64,000 bases of DNA from Spirochaetota bacterium (GCA_023438065.1 JAEXRH010000008.1:186001-250000), one strand, 5' to 3'; numbered from the stretch's first letter, positions 1 through 8,693 are shown. Program-made: numbers and translations. The notes: generated from the letters alone by a model not told the origin.

Positions 1-7
1 GGGATGC

Positions 8-182
8 TGATACAGGTTGCGCCGAAAATCGTCTCCTGGCTCGCAGATCGTCTTACGGCGCGCCTTCTCGGGAATCGGGTTTCCCCGGATCCTTCCGATG
101 GCGATTCGCGCTTTCATTCCTGCATACAGTGGCGGGACCGCTGCGGATTCTCACCGCATTCCGTTTTTCTCGGCTTTCGTAA
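8..182 (-). ncRNA. cobalamin (AdoCbl) riboswitch
   Basis: Read on the minus strand, this stretch holds the hallmark blocks of the cobalamin riboswitch in the right order: a GGAA..CGGTGAGAATCCGC block, the B12 box-type GCCACTGT at 126-133, a GAATGAAAGCGCGAATCGCC region, and the 3' block CGAGCCAGGAGAC at 29-41. It would be transcribed leftward, so the controlled gene lies outside the window (usually a B12 transport or synthesis gene, or a B12-independent isozyme). The expression platform is not visible. The family call is firm; the end points are approximate. Confidence 0.9.
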
Positions 183-192
183 TGTGGGCTGT

Positions 193-222
193 ACTATACC
201 GTTCATTTTTCCCCCTCGTCAA
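193..222 (-). promoter_or_regulatory. promoter of the cobalamin riboswitch transcript
   Basis: On the minus strand TTGACG (222-217) and TATAGT (198-193) are separated by 18 bases, giving a start near 186, just before the riboswitch. Good match to a sigma-70-type promoter and correctly placed. Confidence 0.7.
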
Positions 223-275
223 GGTTGGGTACGGGTCGTCCGCCATCGTGCCGGGAAAAGTTTCTCCAAAATGTC

Positions 276-304
276 TTGACTTTGGCAGGGGGCGGTCTTA
301 ACCT
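276..304 (+). promoter_or_regulatory. candidate promoter of the metal ATPase gene
   Basis: TTGACT at 276-281 and TAACCT at 299-304 with a 17-base spacer. The -35 is good and the -10 weak. It lies back to back with the leftward riboswitch promoter, so 193-304 is a divergent control region. Confidence 0.35.
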
Positions 305-347
305 TTCATTGGCGAAGGCCGATGACCTCTCCGGGAAGGGCGTGAGT

Positions 348-2663
348 ATGACAACGAGGAAATTCAACGTCTCGGGAATGTCCGGCGCGTCATGCGCAAC
401 CGGTATCGAGCAAATAGTGAAGCGCATCCCGGGCGTCGTGAGCGTCGACGTGAATTATCTTGCCCGTTCGATGGTCGTCGCGTATGACGAGGCAAGCCTG
501 ACCGTTAACGCGATTGTCGGTACCGTCGTCGACGCGGGGTATGGAATCATTCCGGGGCGCGAGGACGACCCGCTCGATTCTTCATCCGGGAAGCGCCGCG
601 CCCTCGGCGGTTATGACCGGGAACGTCCCGACCGGAGGGATCTTCTCGGGCTTTTCGTGTCGGCGATTTTCTCCGTGCCCCTTTGCTACGTCGCCATGGC
701 GCCGCTTTTCTGCTGGCCCCTGTCCGCGGAAATCCTCCAACCCGAACACTCGTTCTTCTTTCTTTTTCTCGAGTTTGTCCTCGCGCTTCCCGTTTTTTAC
801 GCGAATTTCCCGATCGTCTTGCGCGGCTTTCTCGCGCTTGTCCGGTTCGCCCCGAACCTCGATTCCCTCATCGCGCTCGGATCCGCTTCCGCGATGGTCT
901 ATAGCGCTTTCAGGGTACTCATGCTGGGTTACTGGTTCGGGCATGGCTCGGCCCCGCTTGTGCATCCCGGTTCCACCGATCTTTATTTCGTCTCTTCCGC
1001 GATGCTTCTTACCTTCGGCGCGCTGGGAAGGCATCTCGAGTCACGTGCGATGCTGAGGACGAGCGACGCGATCCGGAAGCTCGTGAACCTCAGGCCCGAC
1101 CGGGCGACCATCGTCTCGGACGGCGCCGAACGCCGGGTCCCGATCGATTCGGTCGCTCCCGGCGACGTCGTCGTCGTGCGTCCGGGTCAGTATATCCCGG
1201 TCGACGGCGTCGTTATCGAGGGAATCTCGACCGTTGACGTCTCGGCCATAACGGGCGAGAGCGCGCCGGTCATGAAGGCCTCCGGCGACCGGGTCGCGAG
1301 CGCGACGGTAAACCTGAGCGGCTCGCTGAAGTTTCGCGCGGAGCGCGTCGGTAACGATACGGTGCTTTCGCGGATCATCAGGCTCGTCGAGAGCGCGGCT
1401 TCCTCGCAGGAATGCCGACCCATGCTCGACGACCGCATTTGTCAGGCGCTCGTTCCCCTGACGGTCATCATAGCCTTCGCGATCTTCGCGGTCTTTTTCA
1501 TTGCCGGGTCGGGCGCGTCCGTCGCGATCGGTCGCGGCGTCGCGGCCCTCGTCGTCTCGTGCCCGTGCGCCCTCGCCCTCGCCATTCCCGCCTCGATGCT
1601 GGCGGGGAGCGCGGTCGGCGCGCGAAACGGCGTGATCGCGCGAAACTTGCGCGCGCTCGCGGACGTGCATGGTGTCGACACGGTCGTGCTCGACAAGGCG
1701 GGGATCGTGACCGCCGGGCGCCCCGTCGTTACCGACGTAATCTCGTTGAGCGAGCTCGACGATAACGAGTTTCTCGCGCTCGCCGCGTCGATCGAAACCC
1801 CTTCCGAGCTTCCCCTTGCCGCCGCGATTACCGCCGAGGCCGCGAAGTCGGGCCTTGCCCTTTCTCCCGCGGAGGACTTCGTGCCGTACCCGGGAAAAGG
1901 CGTCGCCGCGACGATACGGGGGAAACGCTGTTTCGCCGGAGGGCCTGAGCTTCTCGCCGAGAACGGGATCCCGACCGGGACGATCGAGGCCATCGTCTCC
2001 CGTCTCGCGATACTCGGGAAAACCCCTTTCTGTTTCGGGTCGAACGGAAAGCCTCTCGGCGTGATCGCCGTGGCCGACGTCATCAAGGGCAGCAGTCGCG
2101 AAGCCATCGCCATGATGAAGCGGATGGGCATCGACGTCATCATGATGGCCGGCGACAACGCGCGAACCGCCGAGTCGATAAGGGCCGCCGCGGGGATCGA
2201 TCGGGTATACGCCGAACTGCTCCCCGAGGGAAAGGTCGGCGTGATCAGGAAACTGAAAGCGGGCGGAAAGACCGTCGCCATGATCGGGGGCGGCATCAAC
2301 GACGCACCCGCGCTTATCGAGGCGGATATCGGGATCGCGATCGGGTTCGGCAACGATATCGTCATCGACGCCTCGGATATCGTGCTCGAGCGGGGAGATC
2401 TCCGCGACGCGGTGGGCGCGCTCCTTCTCGGGAAGGCCCTTCGCCGGAACGCGTGGGGAAACGTGTTCTGGTCCCTTTTCTTTAACGCCATCGGCATTCC
2501 GATCGCCGTGTTCGGTTCGTTCGGTCCTTTGGGTTTCGCGTCAGGTTCCCTCGTCGCTATCGCGGTCATGGGGCTCGGCTCGGTCTCGGTCGTGCTCGCG
2601 GGCCTGCGATTCGGCCTCTTCGGAAGGATCGACGGCGGAAGGATCCGCGCGGGAACCCGATAA
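348..2663 (+). CDS. P1B-type heavy-metal ATPase with eroded catalytic motifs
   Basis: A 771-residue protein with the full layout of a CopA-like metal exporter: N-terminal HMA domain (about 4-70), membrane segments, actuator with ITGES, CPC in the transport helix (SCPCALA), P-domain and C-terminal helices. Several otherwise invariant positions are changed: HMA GMxCxxC reads GMSGASC (first Cys is Gly13), DKTGT reads DKAGIVT (Asp449 kept), the SEHP nucleotide motif reads SELP (486-489), TGDN reads AGDN and GDGxND reads GGGIND (Gly648). The ion-site helices also differ (FN for YN, MGLGS for M..SS). The frame is open throughout. ATG 348 has GGGAAGGG 8 bases upstream; longer starts lack this. It may be a copper ATPase that has lost pumping and kept another role. 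Family certain, activity doubtful. Confidence 0.9.
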   Translation: MTTRKFNVSGMSGASCATGIEQIVKRIPGVVSVDVNYLARSMVVAYDEASLTVNAIVGTVVDAGYGIIPGREDDPLDSSSGKRRALGGYDRERPDRRDLLGLFVSAIFSVPLCYVAMAPLFCWPLSAEILQPEHSFFFLFLEFVLALPVFYANFPIVLRGFLALVRFAPNLDSLIALGSASAMVYSAFRVLMLGYWFGHGSAPLVHPGSTDLYFVSSAMLLTFGALGRHLESRAMLRTSDAIRKLVNLRPDRATIVSDGAERRVPIDSVAPGDVVVVRPGQYIPVDGVVIEGISTVDVSAITGESAPVMKASGDRVASATVNLSGSLKFRAERVGNDTVLSRIIRLVESAASSQECRPMLDDRICQALVPLTVIIAFAIFAVFFIAGSGASVAIGRGVAALVVSCPCALALAIPASMLAGSAVGARNGVIARNLRALADVHGVDTVVLDKAGIVTAGRPVVTDVISLSELDDNEFLALAASIETPSELPLAAAITAEAAKSGLALSPAEDFVPYPGKGVAATIRGKRCFAGGPELLAENGIPTGTIEAIVSRLAILGKTPFCFGSNGKPLGVIAVADVIKGSSREAIAMMKRMGIDVIMMAGDNARTAESIRAAAGIDRVYAELLPEGKVGVIRKLKAGGKTVAMIGGGINDAPALIEADIGIAIGFGNDIVIDASDIVLERGDLRDAVGALLLGKALRRNAWGNVFWSLFFNAIGIPIAVFGSFGPLGFASGSLVAIAVMGLGSVSVVLAGLRFGLFGRIDGGRIRAGTR

Positions 2664-2670
2664 ATATACC

Positions 2671-2699
2671 TCGACAATTCCTCCAACGGGGGCTATAAT
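2671..2699 (+). promoter_or_regulatory. promoter of the GGDEF-PilZ gene
   Basis: TCGACA (2671-2676), 17-base spacer, perfect TATAAT (2694-2699), starting a few bases after the ATPase stop codon. Gives the c-di-GMP gene its own transcription start near 2706. Confidence 0.65.
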
Positions 2700-2734
2700 A
2701 ACGGCAAAAGTTCGATCCTGGATGGCGGAACAAT

Positions 2735-3874
2735 ATGATGAAAGACGAGTCAATTTGTTTGCGCGACAGTATCTTCGAGTTGATCAACGAAGACCCCCAC
2801 TTGAGTACCGAAGAATACGTGTCACGCGACGCGACGTTCGCGTCGCTTCTCGAGGTGTTCGTGCACCTTGAATTCACCGAAGACGAGGCGATTGCCCATT
2901 GGCAGAGGATCATCGAGAACGCGGCCGCGTTGCGGAAGCGTCTCGACAGAAAGATCGGAATCCATCTCGCGATCGTCGACTACTTTACGAACATCCGGCA
3001 AATGTTCAACTCGCCGATCGTCATCGAGCTGCGGGTTTTCAGGCAAACCGAGCGCCTCGCGATGGTCGACGGCCTTACCGGCGTCTTCAACCGGCGATAC
3101 ATGGACATCATCCTCAAAAAGGAATACAACCGTTGCGAACGGTACGGAAAGCCCCTGTCGGTCTGCCTGCTCGATATCGACAACTTCAAGCAGATCAACG
3201 ACGGCCGCGGGCACCAGTTCGGTGACGAGGTACTCAAGGAACTCGCGGGGCTCCTGAAGGCGGCGGTGCGCGAGGAGGATATCGTGTGCCGATACGGCGG
3301 CGAGGAATTCCTCCTGATCCTTCCCGAGACCGAGAGCGACGGCGCGATGATCCTCGCGAACCGGATCAGGCAAGAGGTCAAGAAGGACCCGTTTTTCCGC
3401 GACAACAAGGTGGCGTTTTCCGCCGGCGTGTCGACCTTCCCCTCCGCCGCGCTCGACATCGAGTCCCTCGTCCAGACCGCCGACCGGGCGCTCTATCAGG
3501 CAAAGTATTCGGGAAAGGACCGGGTCGTCGAGGCGATTCCCGAGCGGCGCAAGTTCGGGCGATATCCACACTGCTGGGCCGTCGACGTGTATCCCGAGGG
3601 TACGAGCAGGCCCATCATGGGCATCATGACGCAAAACGTGTCCGTCGGCGGCATTCAGTTCGAATGCCCGGTCAGGCACGCGATCGATACCCCTCTTCGG
3701 CTCGTGTTCGCCAACATCGACGAGGATATCGCGGACGTCGAGGCAGAGGGTCGCATCACCTGGGTCAAGAAGCACCGCGATACCTACCTCTACGGAGTGA
3801 GCTTCGTCGAGACTCCCGATGCGATCGAGGCGAGACTCACGGCCCGTACGCAGGCCTTCAACGAACTCGTGTAA
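2735..3874 (+). CDS. diguanylate cyclase with C-terminal PilZ domain
   Basis: A 379-residue cytosolic protein. A helical N-terminal region of unknown fold (about 1-95) precedes a GGDEF domain (about 105-265) whose active-site motif is intact, GGEEF at 188-192, so it should make cyclic di-GMP from two GTP. The C-terminus (about 268-375) is a PilZ domain with both c-di-GMP-binding signatures, RRKFGR and NVSVGG. Making and binding the same messenger in one chain suggests autoregulation. No signal peptide or membrane segment. ATG 2735 (or 2738) follows GGCGGA by 5 (or 8) bases. The radical SAM gene begins 3 bases after the stop, so the two are probably co-transcribed. Confidence 0.9.
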   Translation: MMKDESICLRDSIFELINEDPHLSTEEYVSRDATFASLLEVFVHLEFTEDEAIAHWQRIIENAAALRKRLDRKIGIHLAIVDYFTNIRQMFNSPIVIELRVFRQTERLAMVDGLTGVFNRRYMDIILKKEYNRCERYGKPLSVCLLDIDNFKQINDGRGHQFGDEVLKELAGLLKAAVREEDIVCRYGGEEFLLILPETESDGAMILANRIRQEVKKDPFFRDNKVAFSAGVSTFPSAALDIESLVQTADRALYQAKYSGKDRVVEAIPERRKFGRYPHCWAVDVYPEGTSRPIMGIMTQNVSVGGIQFECPVRHAIDTPLRLVFANIDEDIADVEAEGRITWVKKHRDTYLYGVSFVETPDAIEARLTARTQAFNELV

Positions 3875-3877
3875 GAC

Positions 3878-4750
3878 ATGAGGATTCTCGACAGGATCTA
3901 CCTCGAGATCACGAACGCGTGCGATCTCGCGTGTCCGTTTTGCCCGCCCCATTCGCGCCCGCGCGGCACGATGCCGGTACCGGATTTCGCGAGGATCGTC
4001 TCGCGCCTCGAGGGGCGCGCGAACGGCCTTCTCTTCCACGTGAAGGGAGAGCCGCTTCTCCATCCCGATCTCTCCGAGCTTCTTGCGATCGCGGGCCGTT
4101 CGGGCTTTCCCGTCACCATCACCACGAACGGCACCCGGCTCGAGGCAGCGCTCGCCTCGCTCGCGGGAAAGAAAAACCTCCGCCGGATCAACGTCTCGCT
4201 CCACAGCCTCGCCCAGTTCCCGCGCGAGAGGCGGGCTGCCCTTATGGGCTCGATCCTTTCCGCCTCGGATACGCTCGTCGCTGAAAACCGCCGCGCGAAT
4301 CCCGATTTTCTCGTCAGCTACCGTCTGTGGACCCGCGACCGGACCGAGGAAACCCTCGAGGCGCTCGAGGCCATCGCGCTCCGGTACGGCGTCGCGCGGC
4401 CGCTCCTCGACGAGGTGCTCGCCGGCCGGAACGGGATCAAGCTCTCGCCCGGCCTCGCGCTTCACGCGGCAGATACCTTCGACTGGCCCTCGCTCGCGGC
4501 CGCAGATTTCGGCGAGCGGGGATTTTGCCGCGCCCTTCGAGACCATGCCGGCATTCTCGTCGACGGGACGGTCGTTCCCTGCTGCCTCGACGGCGACGGC
4601 GCGATCGAGCTCGGGAACGCGCTCACGGACGACTGGGACGCGATCATGGAGTCTCCCCGCGCCCGCGCCCTCTATGACGGGTTTACCGCCCGAAAGGCCG
4701 TCGAGCCCTTGTGCCGGCGATGCGGGTACCGGCTTCGCTTCGGGAGCTGA
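3878..4750 (+). CDS. radical SAM/SPASM-type protein
   Basis: A 290-residue enzyme with the radical SAM cluster motif CxxxCxxC (CDLACPFC, 15-22), the usual glycine-rich strand, and a short SPASM/twitch-like C-terminus with Cys at GFC, VPCC and CRRC that may hold an auxiliary Fe-S cluster. Such proteins often modify peptides, tRNA or small molecules; the substrate cannot be told here. Its start is 3 bases after the GGDEF-PilZ stop, which ties it to c-di-GMP signalling or simply to the same transcript. No precursor-peptide gene is visible nearby. Confidence 0.85.
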   Translation: MRILDRIYLEITNACDLACPFCPPHSRPRGTMPVPDFARIVSRLEGRANGLLFHVKGEPLLHPDLSELLAIAGRSGFPVTITTNGTRLEAALASLAGKKNLRRINVSLHSLAQFPRERRAALMGSILSASDTLVAENRRANPDFLVSYRLWTRDRTEETLEALEAIALRYGVARPLLDEVLAGRNGIKLSPGLALHAADTFDWPSLAAADFGERGFCRALRDHAGILVDGTVVPCCLDGDGAIELGNALTDDWDAIMESPRARALYDGFTARKAVEPLCRRCGYRLRFGS

Positions 4751-4780
4751 CGCGTTTTGTGCCGCGTGGCGAGGTTGTTT

Positions 4781-5776
4781 TTACCCGACAGGATTCTGTT
4801 GTTTCGCGCCCGGGAACGCGGGCGTCTCCATGAGGCCCTGCCATGAAGGCGGGATATCCGCGCGGACGTCGTACATCCTGCCGTCCGGGGCGGTAAAGGC
4901 GAGCCGGGCGCAATGGAGGGCCTGGTGGTCGAGCCTGAGCGCGCGCCTGTCACGGTCGGTCAGGGTTCCTTCCGCGAAGCGGAGAAAGGCCGTCGGGTCC
5001 TTTCCGTAGAGCTTGTCGCCGACGACGGGGAAGCCGAGGCTTTGGAGCGTGGCGCGAATCTGGTGCGTCCTGCCCGTCAAGAGGCGCGCCGCGACGAGGG
5101 ATATTCCGGGAATCGTCTCCCTCTGAAAGCTGAACAGGGTGCGAACCGCGATCGCACCGGGAATCGACGCGGCCGGGTCGGAGCCGCCGACGAACCGGAC
5201 CTTTTTCCTCACCGGGGTAGAGTCGTCCTTGACGAGAAAGCCCCCGGCGTCGAGACGGTCGGGGAAACGTCCTTCGACGAGAACGAGGTATTCCTTCTCG
5301 ATGAGCCTCTCCCGCATGAGCGCGTTCGCCTCTGCCGCGGCCATGGCCGTTTTTGCCGCGAGCACGACGCCCGAGGTTTCGCGGTCGAGCCGGTTCACGA
5401 GACGAACCGGGCCATGGCGTTCGGTGACGACGGAAAGAAGGGTGTTGTCGCGGTAGATTCCGCCGGGATGCGCGGGGAGAAGCGGCGGTTTCGCGACGAA
5501 GAGATAGCGGTCGTCCTCGAGGAGGACCGTATAGCTTCGGTCGACGGGAGGCTCTTCCCACGGCTCGGGCGTGAACGAGACCTCATCCTTCGCGCGAAGC
5601 GTTTCATGCCCGTCGCACGGGCTCCCGTTCAGGGTAAGCCTTCCTTCGCGCGCATGCCCCGCCCACTCTTCCGCGCTTTGATAGGTAAAGCGTCGCTCGA
5701 GATACGCCGCGAGGGCAAGTCCCCCGGCCTCCGGGGGGACTGAGACGGTTCTCGTGAGCGAATCCCGATTTTCCAC
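4781..5776 (-). CDS. RluA-family pseudouridine synthase
   Basis: A 331-residue RNA-modifying enzyme converting uridine to pseudouridine in rRNA or tRNA. An S4-like RNA-binding part (about 10-75) is followed by the catalytic domain with RLDRETSG around Asp131; the usual His before RLD is Asn. RTHQIR and the C-terminal strand motifs are also present. GTG 5776 is preferred because GAGGGAGGG lies about 10 bases upstream; a longer frame to 5878 has no ribosome site. A TATACT box lies at 5802-5807 on the minus strand. Target site unknown. Confidence 0.9.
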   Translation of the reverse strand: MENRDSLTRTVSVPPEAGGLALAAYLERRFTYQSAEEWAGHAREGRLTLNGSPCDGHETLRAKDEVSFTPEPWEEPPVDRSYTVLLEDDRYLFVAKPPLLPAHPGGIYRDNTLLSVVTERHGPVRLVNRLDRETSGVVLAAKTAMAAAEANALMRERLIEKEYLVLVEGRFPDRLDAGGFLVKDDSTPVRKKVRFVGGSDPAASIPGAIAVRTLFSFQRETIPGISLVAARLLTGRTHQIRATLQSLGFPVVGDKLYGKDPTAFLRFAEGTLTDRDRRALRLDHQALHCARLAFTAPDGRMYDVRADIPPSWQGLMETPAFPGAKQQNPVG

Positions 5777-5863
5777 CGTATGTACGCCCTCCCTCAAGGG
5801 AAGTATAGCGGAAAGGGACGCACGCGTCCGCAAGATCGAAGCGCCAAACCCGCGTTTCGGGTG

Positions 5864-5869
5864 TATACT
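5864..5869 (+). promoter_or_regulatory. -10 box, near-leaderless start of the HAD gene
   Basis: TATACT preceded by TG, only 10 bases before ATG 5880, with no Shine-Dalgarno sequence in between. No clear -35 is seen. Confidence 0.4.
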
Positions 5870-5879
5870 GGCGATCACT

Positions 5880-6623
5880 ATGAACAGGGAAAAATGGCTT
5901 GTCGTATGCGATATCGACGGAACCCTCTACGTTCCGGAGCGGGGTAATCCGGGGCTCGCGGAATTCGCTCGATTCATCGAGGAAAACCGCGACCGGGTGA
6001 CCTTCGCGCTCAACAGCGGGCGTTCGCTCGGCGAGATCGCTGCCGTCGCGGAGACGGGGCCGATCCCGCGACCCGATTGGGTTATCTGCGACGTCGGGAC
6101 CTCGCTCCTTTCCGGCTTCACCGCGGATCTCGAGGACGCCGAGTGGTCCTCGGTCATGGCGCAAGACTGGGGCCGGGAGGAGATCAGGCTCGCGCTCTCC
6201 GGTTGCCCGGGACTCGTGGAGCAGGAAGCCTGGCACCAGCATTCCGCGAAACTGTCGTACTATTTCACCGAGCCGGTCGCCGCGGTCTACCCTCGCGTGC
6301 TCGAGCGGACCGCCCGCTGGCTCGATTCCTGCAAGAAGATCGTGACGATGGACTATTTTCTCGACGTGATGCCGACCTGGGGAGGGAAGGGCGCCCCGAT
6401 CGAGTATCTCGCCCGAAGGCTCGCCGTTCCCGACGCGCGCGTGATCGTCGCGGGCGACTCGGGTAACGACCGGGATATGCTTACGCGCGGTTTCCGGCCG
6501 ATCGTCGTCGCGAACCACGCGAGCGACCTTGCCGATCTCGTGCGCGACGGACGGGCTTTCCTCGCTCGCGGCGTCGGGGCGGCGGGCGTCCTCGAGGGCC
6601 TCGCCCATTTCGGCCTCGCGTGA
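5880..6623 (+). CDS. HAD-superfamily phosphatase, sucrose-phosphatase-like (type IIB)
   Basis: A 247-residue cytosolic hydrolase. DIDGT at 11-15 supplies nucleophile Asp11 and acid-base Asp13; a later Lys (GGKGAP) and AGDSGNDRDM complete the HAD active site. The cap and the DVMP..GGKG stretch resemble sucrose-6-phosphate or mannosyl-3-phosphoglycerate phosphatases, so a sugar phosphate is the likely substrate. No synthase partner lies beside it. Transcription probably starts within a few bases of the ATG. Confidence 0.85.
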   Translation: MNREKWLVVCDIDGTLYVPERGNPGLAEFARFIEENRDRVTFALNSGRSLGEIAAVAETGPIPRPDWVICDVGTSLLSGFTADLEDAEWSSVMAQDWGREEIRLALSGCPGLVEQEAWHQHSAKLSYYFTEPVAAVYPRVLERTARWLDSCKKIVTMDYFLDVMPTWGGKGAPIEYLARRLAVPDARVIVAGDSGNDRDMLTRGFRPIVVANHASDLADLVRDGRAFLARGVGAAGVLEGLAHFGLA

Positions 6624-6629
6624 GCCCCC

Positions 6630-6657
6630 TTGCGCCCGAGCGGGATTCTGATACAAT
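6630..6657 (+). promoter_or_regulatory. promoter of plsC
   Basis: TTGCGC (6630-6635) and TACAAT (6652-6657), 16-base spacer; start codon 21 bases further with GGAG before it. Confidence 0.5.
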
Positions 6658-6678
6658 GACGAAACGGAGAGTCATCGA

Positions 6679-7401
6679 ATGATACGCACGATCATCGCAA
6701 TCATCAGGTTTTGGATCTATTTAGTCACGCGAAGGGGCGAGCTCAAGATAGCGCGCAGACTCGAGAAAGAGGGGAAAGCGGAAGAGTACAACGAATACGT
6801 GGCCGCGCGGGTTCGCGACTGGGCCCGGTACGTGGTCGCCCTCTCGGGCGGAACCGTCACCGTTTCGGGCGAGGAGAATATCCCCCGCGACCGGGCGGTC
6901 GTGTTCGTCGGGAACCATCAGAGTAACCTCGACATCCCCATCCTTCTCGGCTACGTCGCCAAGCCCAAGGCCTTCATCGCGAAGATCGAGCTCCTTCGCG
7001 TGCCGTTCCTCTCGGACTGGATGAAGATGATGCGCTGCACCTTCCTCGACCGCAAGAACATGCGGCAGTCGGTGCGCGCGATGGACGAGGCCGTCGAGAA
7101 CGTGAAGAAGGGGCACTCGCTCGTCATATTCCCCGAGGGCACGAGGAGCAAGTCCGACGAGGTCGCGGAGTTCAAGCAGGGAAGCTTCAAGCTCGCCCTC
7201 AGGTCTGGCGCGCCGATCGTTCCCGTGACCATCGACGGTTCCTGGCACATGCTCGAGGAGAAGGGTCGCTTCATGCGGAACGTCGCGGTGCGCGTCGTGG
7301 TGCATCCCGCGATCGTGACGGAAGGTCTCGCGAAAGAGGATACCCTGGCGCTCCCCGAGCGGGTGCGCGCGATCATCGCGGGCGGCATAGCGAAAAAATA
7401 G
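6679..7401 (+). CDS. plsC: 1-acyl-sn-glycerol-3-phosphate acyltransferase
   Basis: A 240-residue membrane-associated enzyme that adds the second acyl chain to lysophosphatidic acid, giving phosphatidic acid for phospholipid synthesis. NHQSNLD at 79-85 carries the catalytic His80 and Asp85, and FPEGTRS at 151-157 is the glycerol-phosphate-binding block. A hydrophobic N-terminal segment (about 3-17) probably anchors it to the inner membrane. Length is normal. It stands in its own unit; the converging MFS gene ends 4 bases after its stop. Confidence 0.93.
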   Translation: MIRTIIAIIRFWIYLVTRRGELKIARRLEKEGKAEEYNEYVAARVRDWARYVVALSGGTVTVSGEENIPRDRAVVFVGNHQSNLDIPILLGYVAKPKAFIAKIELLRVPFLSDWMKMMRCTFLDRKNMRQSVRAMDEAVENVKKGHSLVIFPEGTRSKSDEVAEFKQGSFKLALRSGAPIVPVTIDGSWHMLEEKGRFMRNVAVRVVVHPAIVTEGLAKEDTLALPERVRAIIAGGIAKK

Positions 7402-7405
7402 CGCG

Positions 7406-8650
7406 CTATTTTCCCTCGGGGAGCTTTACCCGGATAGCGACGTAGAGGTTGACGAGGGAAAGGGCGGACGCGAGGTAGAAGATGTACTGCGGGCCCCAGA
7501 GGGTCCACACGATTCCGCCCGCGTACGCGCACGCGATCGAGACGACGTGGTCCATGCTCATCCCGAGCGAGAGCGTCGGCGTGACGTCGCGCGGGTCTAC
7601 CGCGATCGTCCGGAGATAGACCGTCCGGACGATTCCCATCTGCGTCGACATCCTGTCCAATATGAAAATCCCGTACGCGAGCATGACCGTCCATCCCATC
7701 GTCGGTATCGCGCCCGAGGCGTATCCGCCCGACACGATCCCGTACAGGAGGTACACCCCGATGAAGGAAAGCGCGTCGACGTAGAGCATCTTCTTGATCC
7801 CGAAACGGTCGAGCCATCGGCCGAGCGCGGGGATGAAAAGGACCCCGAGCGCCGCGCCGGCGATTCCCAGGATCGCGATGGTGTCCGCGCGCTTCCCGAG
7901 CAGCTCGATGATTACCCACGGACCATAGACGAGCATGATCTGCTTCTGGACCCCGAACATGACGACGAGCGCGTAATAGAGGCGGTATTCCTTGCGGATC
8001 ACGAAGCGGACGCGCTCGTGGGTGATGGTCTGGTGCCTGAGGCGCGCGTCGAGCGAGACGGTGAGGACGAGCGTGATCGCGATGACGGCGGCCGAGACGA
8101 CGAAGGGGAGCTTGATGCCGGTTTCGAAGCTGAAAAGGCCGGAGCGGAAACCGAGAAAGACGACGATCGCCGCGGCCATCTGGAACGCCGTGGTAACGCC
8201 CTTGAACTGCCCCATGCGCTTGCCGAGACTTTGCCTTCCCGCGAGGTTCATCCCGATCGAGTCCTGAAGCGGCATGAACAGGTGCTGCCCGAGAGAGTTC
8301 ACGAAGATAAACACGAGCATGACGGAGAAGGCGGGCGTCCAGAAGCCGAGGACGGCGATGCCCGCGAAGCCGAGCGCCTGCGCGACGATCGCGAGCCTGA
8401 CGTCGCTGAAGCCCGCGAGAATCGCGATGACGAAGGTCGTCAGGATTCCCGGAAGCTCGCGCGGGAACTCGATGAAACCCCGTTGGTAGGTCGTCGCGTG
8501 GTACGCGTCCTTGAAATAGTTCGAGAGGATGTCGTTCGAGAAACCGAGCCCGAAGGCGGTGAGCGCGAGGATCCCGAGGTAAAGCCTGATTTCGGGGGAA
8601 AGGCGCGCGACGCGATCGGTCGCGCCAAGGGGGAGTTTCGGGAATCGCAT
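7406..8650 (-). CDS. MFS transporter
   Basis: A 414-residue inner-membrane carrier with about 12 hydrophobic segments in two halves and charged cytoplasmic loops (GRWLDRFG resembles the MFS loop). Substrate cannot be read from the sequence. The next gene, transcribed divergently, encodes a PfkB sugar kinase, which suggests a sugar or nucleoside. ATG 8650 is chosen: it has GAGG shortly upstream and begins a normal cytoplasmic N-terminus; a longer frame to 8746 would add a non-membrane tail running through the promoter region. Confidence 0.85.
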   Translation of the reverse strand: MRFPKLPLGATDRVARLSPEIRLYLGILALTAFGLGFSNDILSNYFKDAYHATTYQRGFIEFPRELPGILTTFVIAILAGFSDVRLAIVAQALGFAGIAVLGFWTPAFSVMLVFIFVNSLGQHLFMPLQDSIGMNLAGRQSLGKRMGQFKGVTTAFQMAAAIVVFLGFRSGLFSFETGIKLPFVVSAAVIAITLVLTVSLDARLRHQTITHERVRFVIRKEYRLYYALVVMFGVQKQIMLVYGPWVIIELLGKRADTIAILGIAGAALGVLFIPALGRWLDRFGIKKMLYVDALSFIGVYLLYGIVSGGYASGAIPTMGWTVMLAYGIFILDRMSTQMGIVRTVYLRTIAVDPRDVTPTLSLGMSMDHVVSIACAYAGGIVWTLWGPQYIFYLASALSLVNLYVAIRVKLPEGK

Positions 8651-8693
8651 GGTGCCTCGCTTTTTTTTCGCCGGGGATCGCCCGGTTTCGCTC

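Noticed and set aside
4..301. Two short plus-strand frames at the left edge
   Set aside because: They overlap the cobalamin riboswitch and divergent promoters, and their translations have no family or signal features.
2822..4546. 574-codon open frame on the minus strand
   Set aside because: Antisense to the GGDEF-PilZ and radical SAM genes, low-complexity translation rich in Arg, Glu and Asp, no ribosome site.
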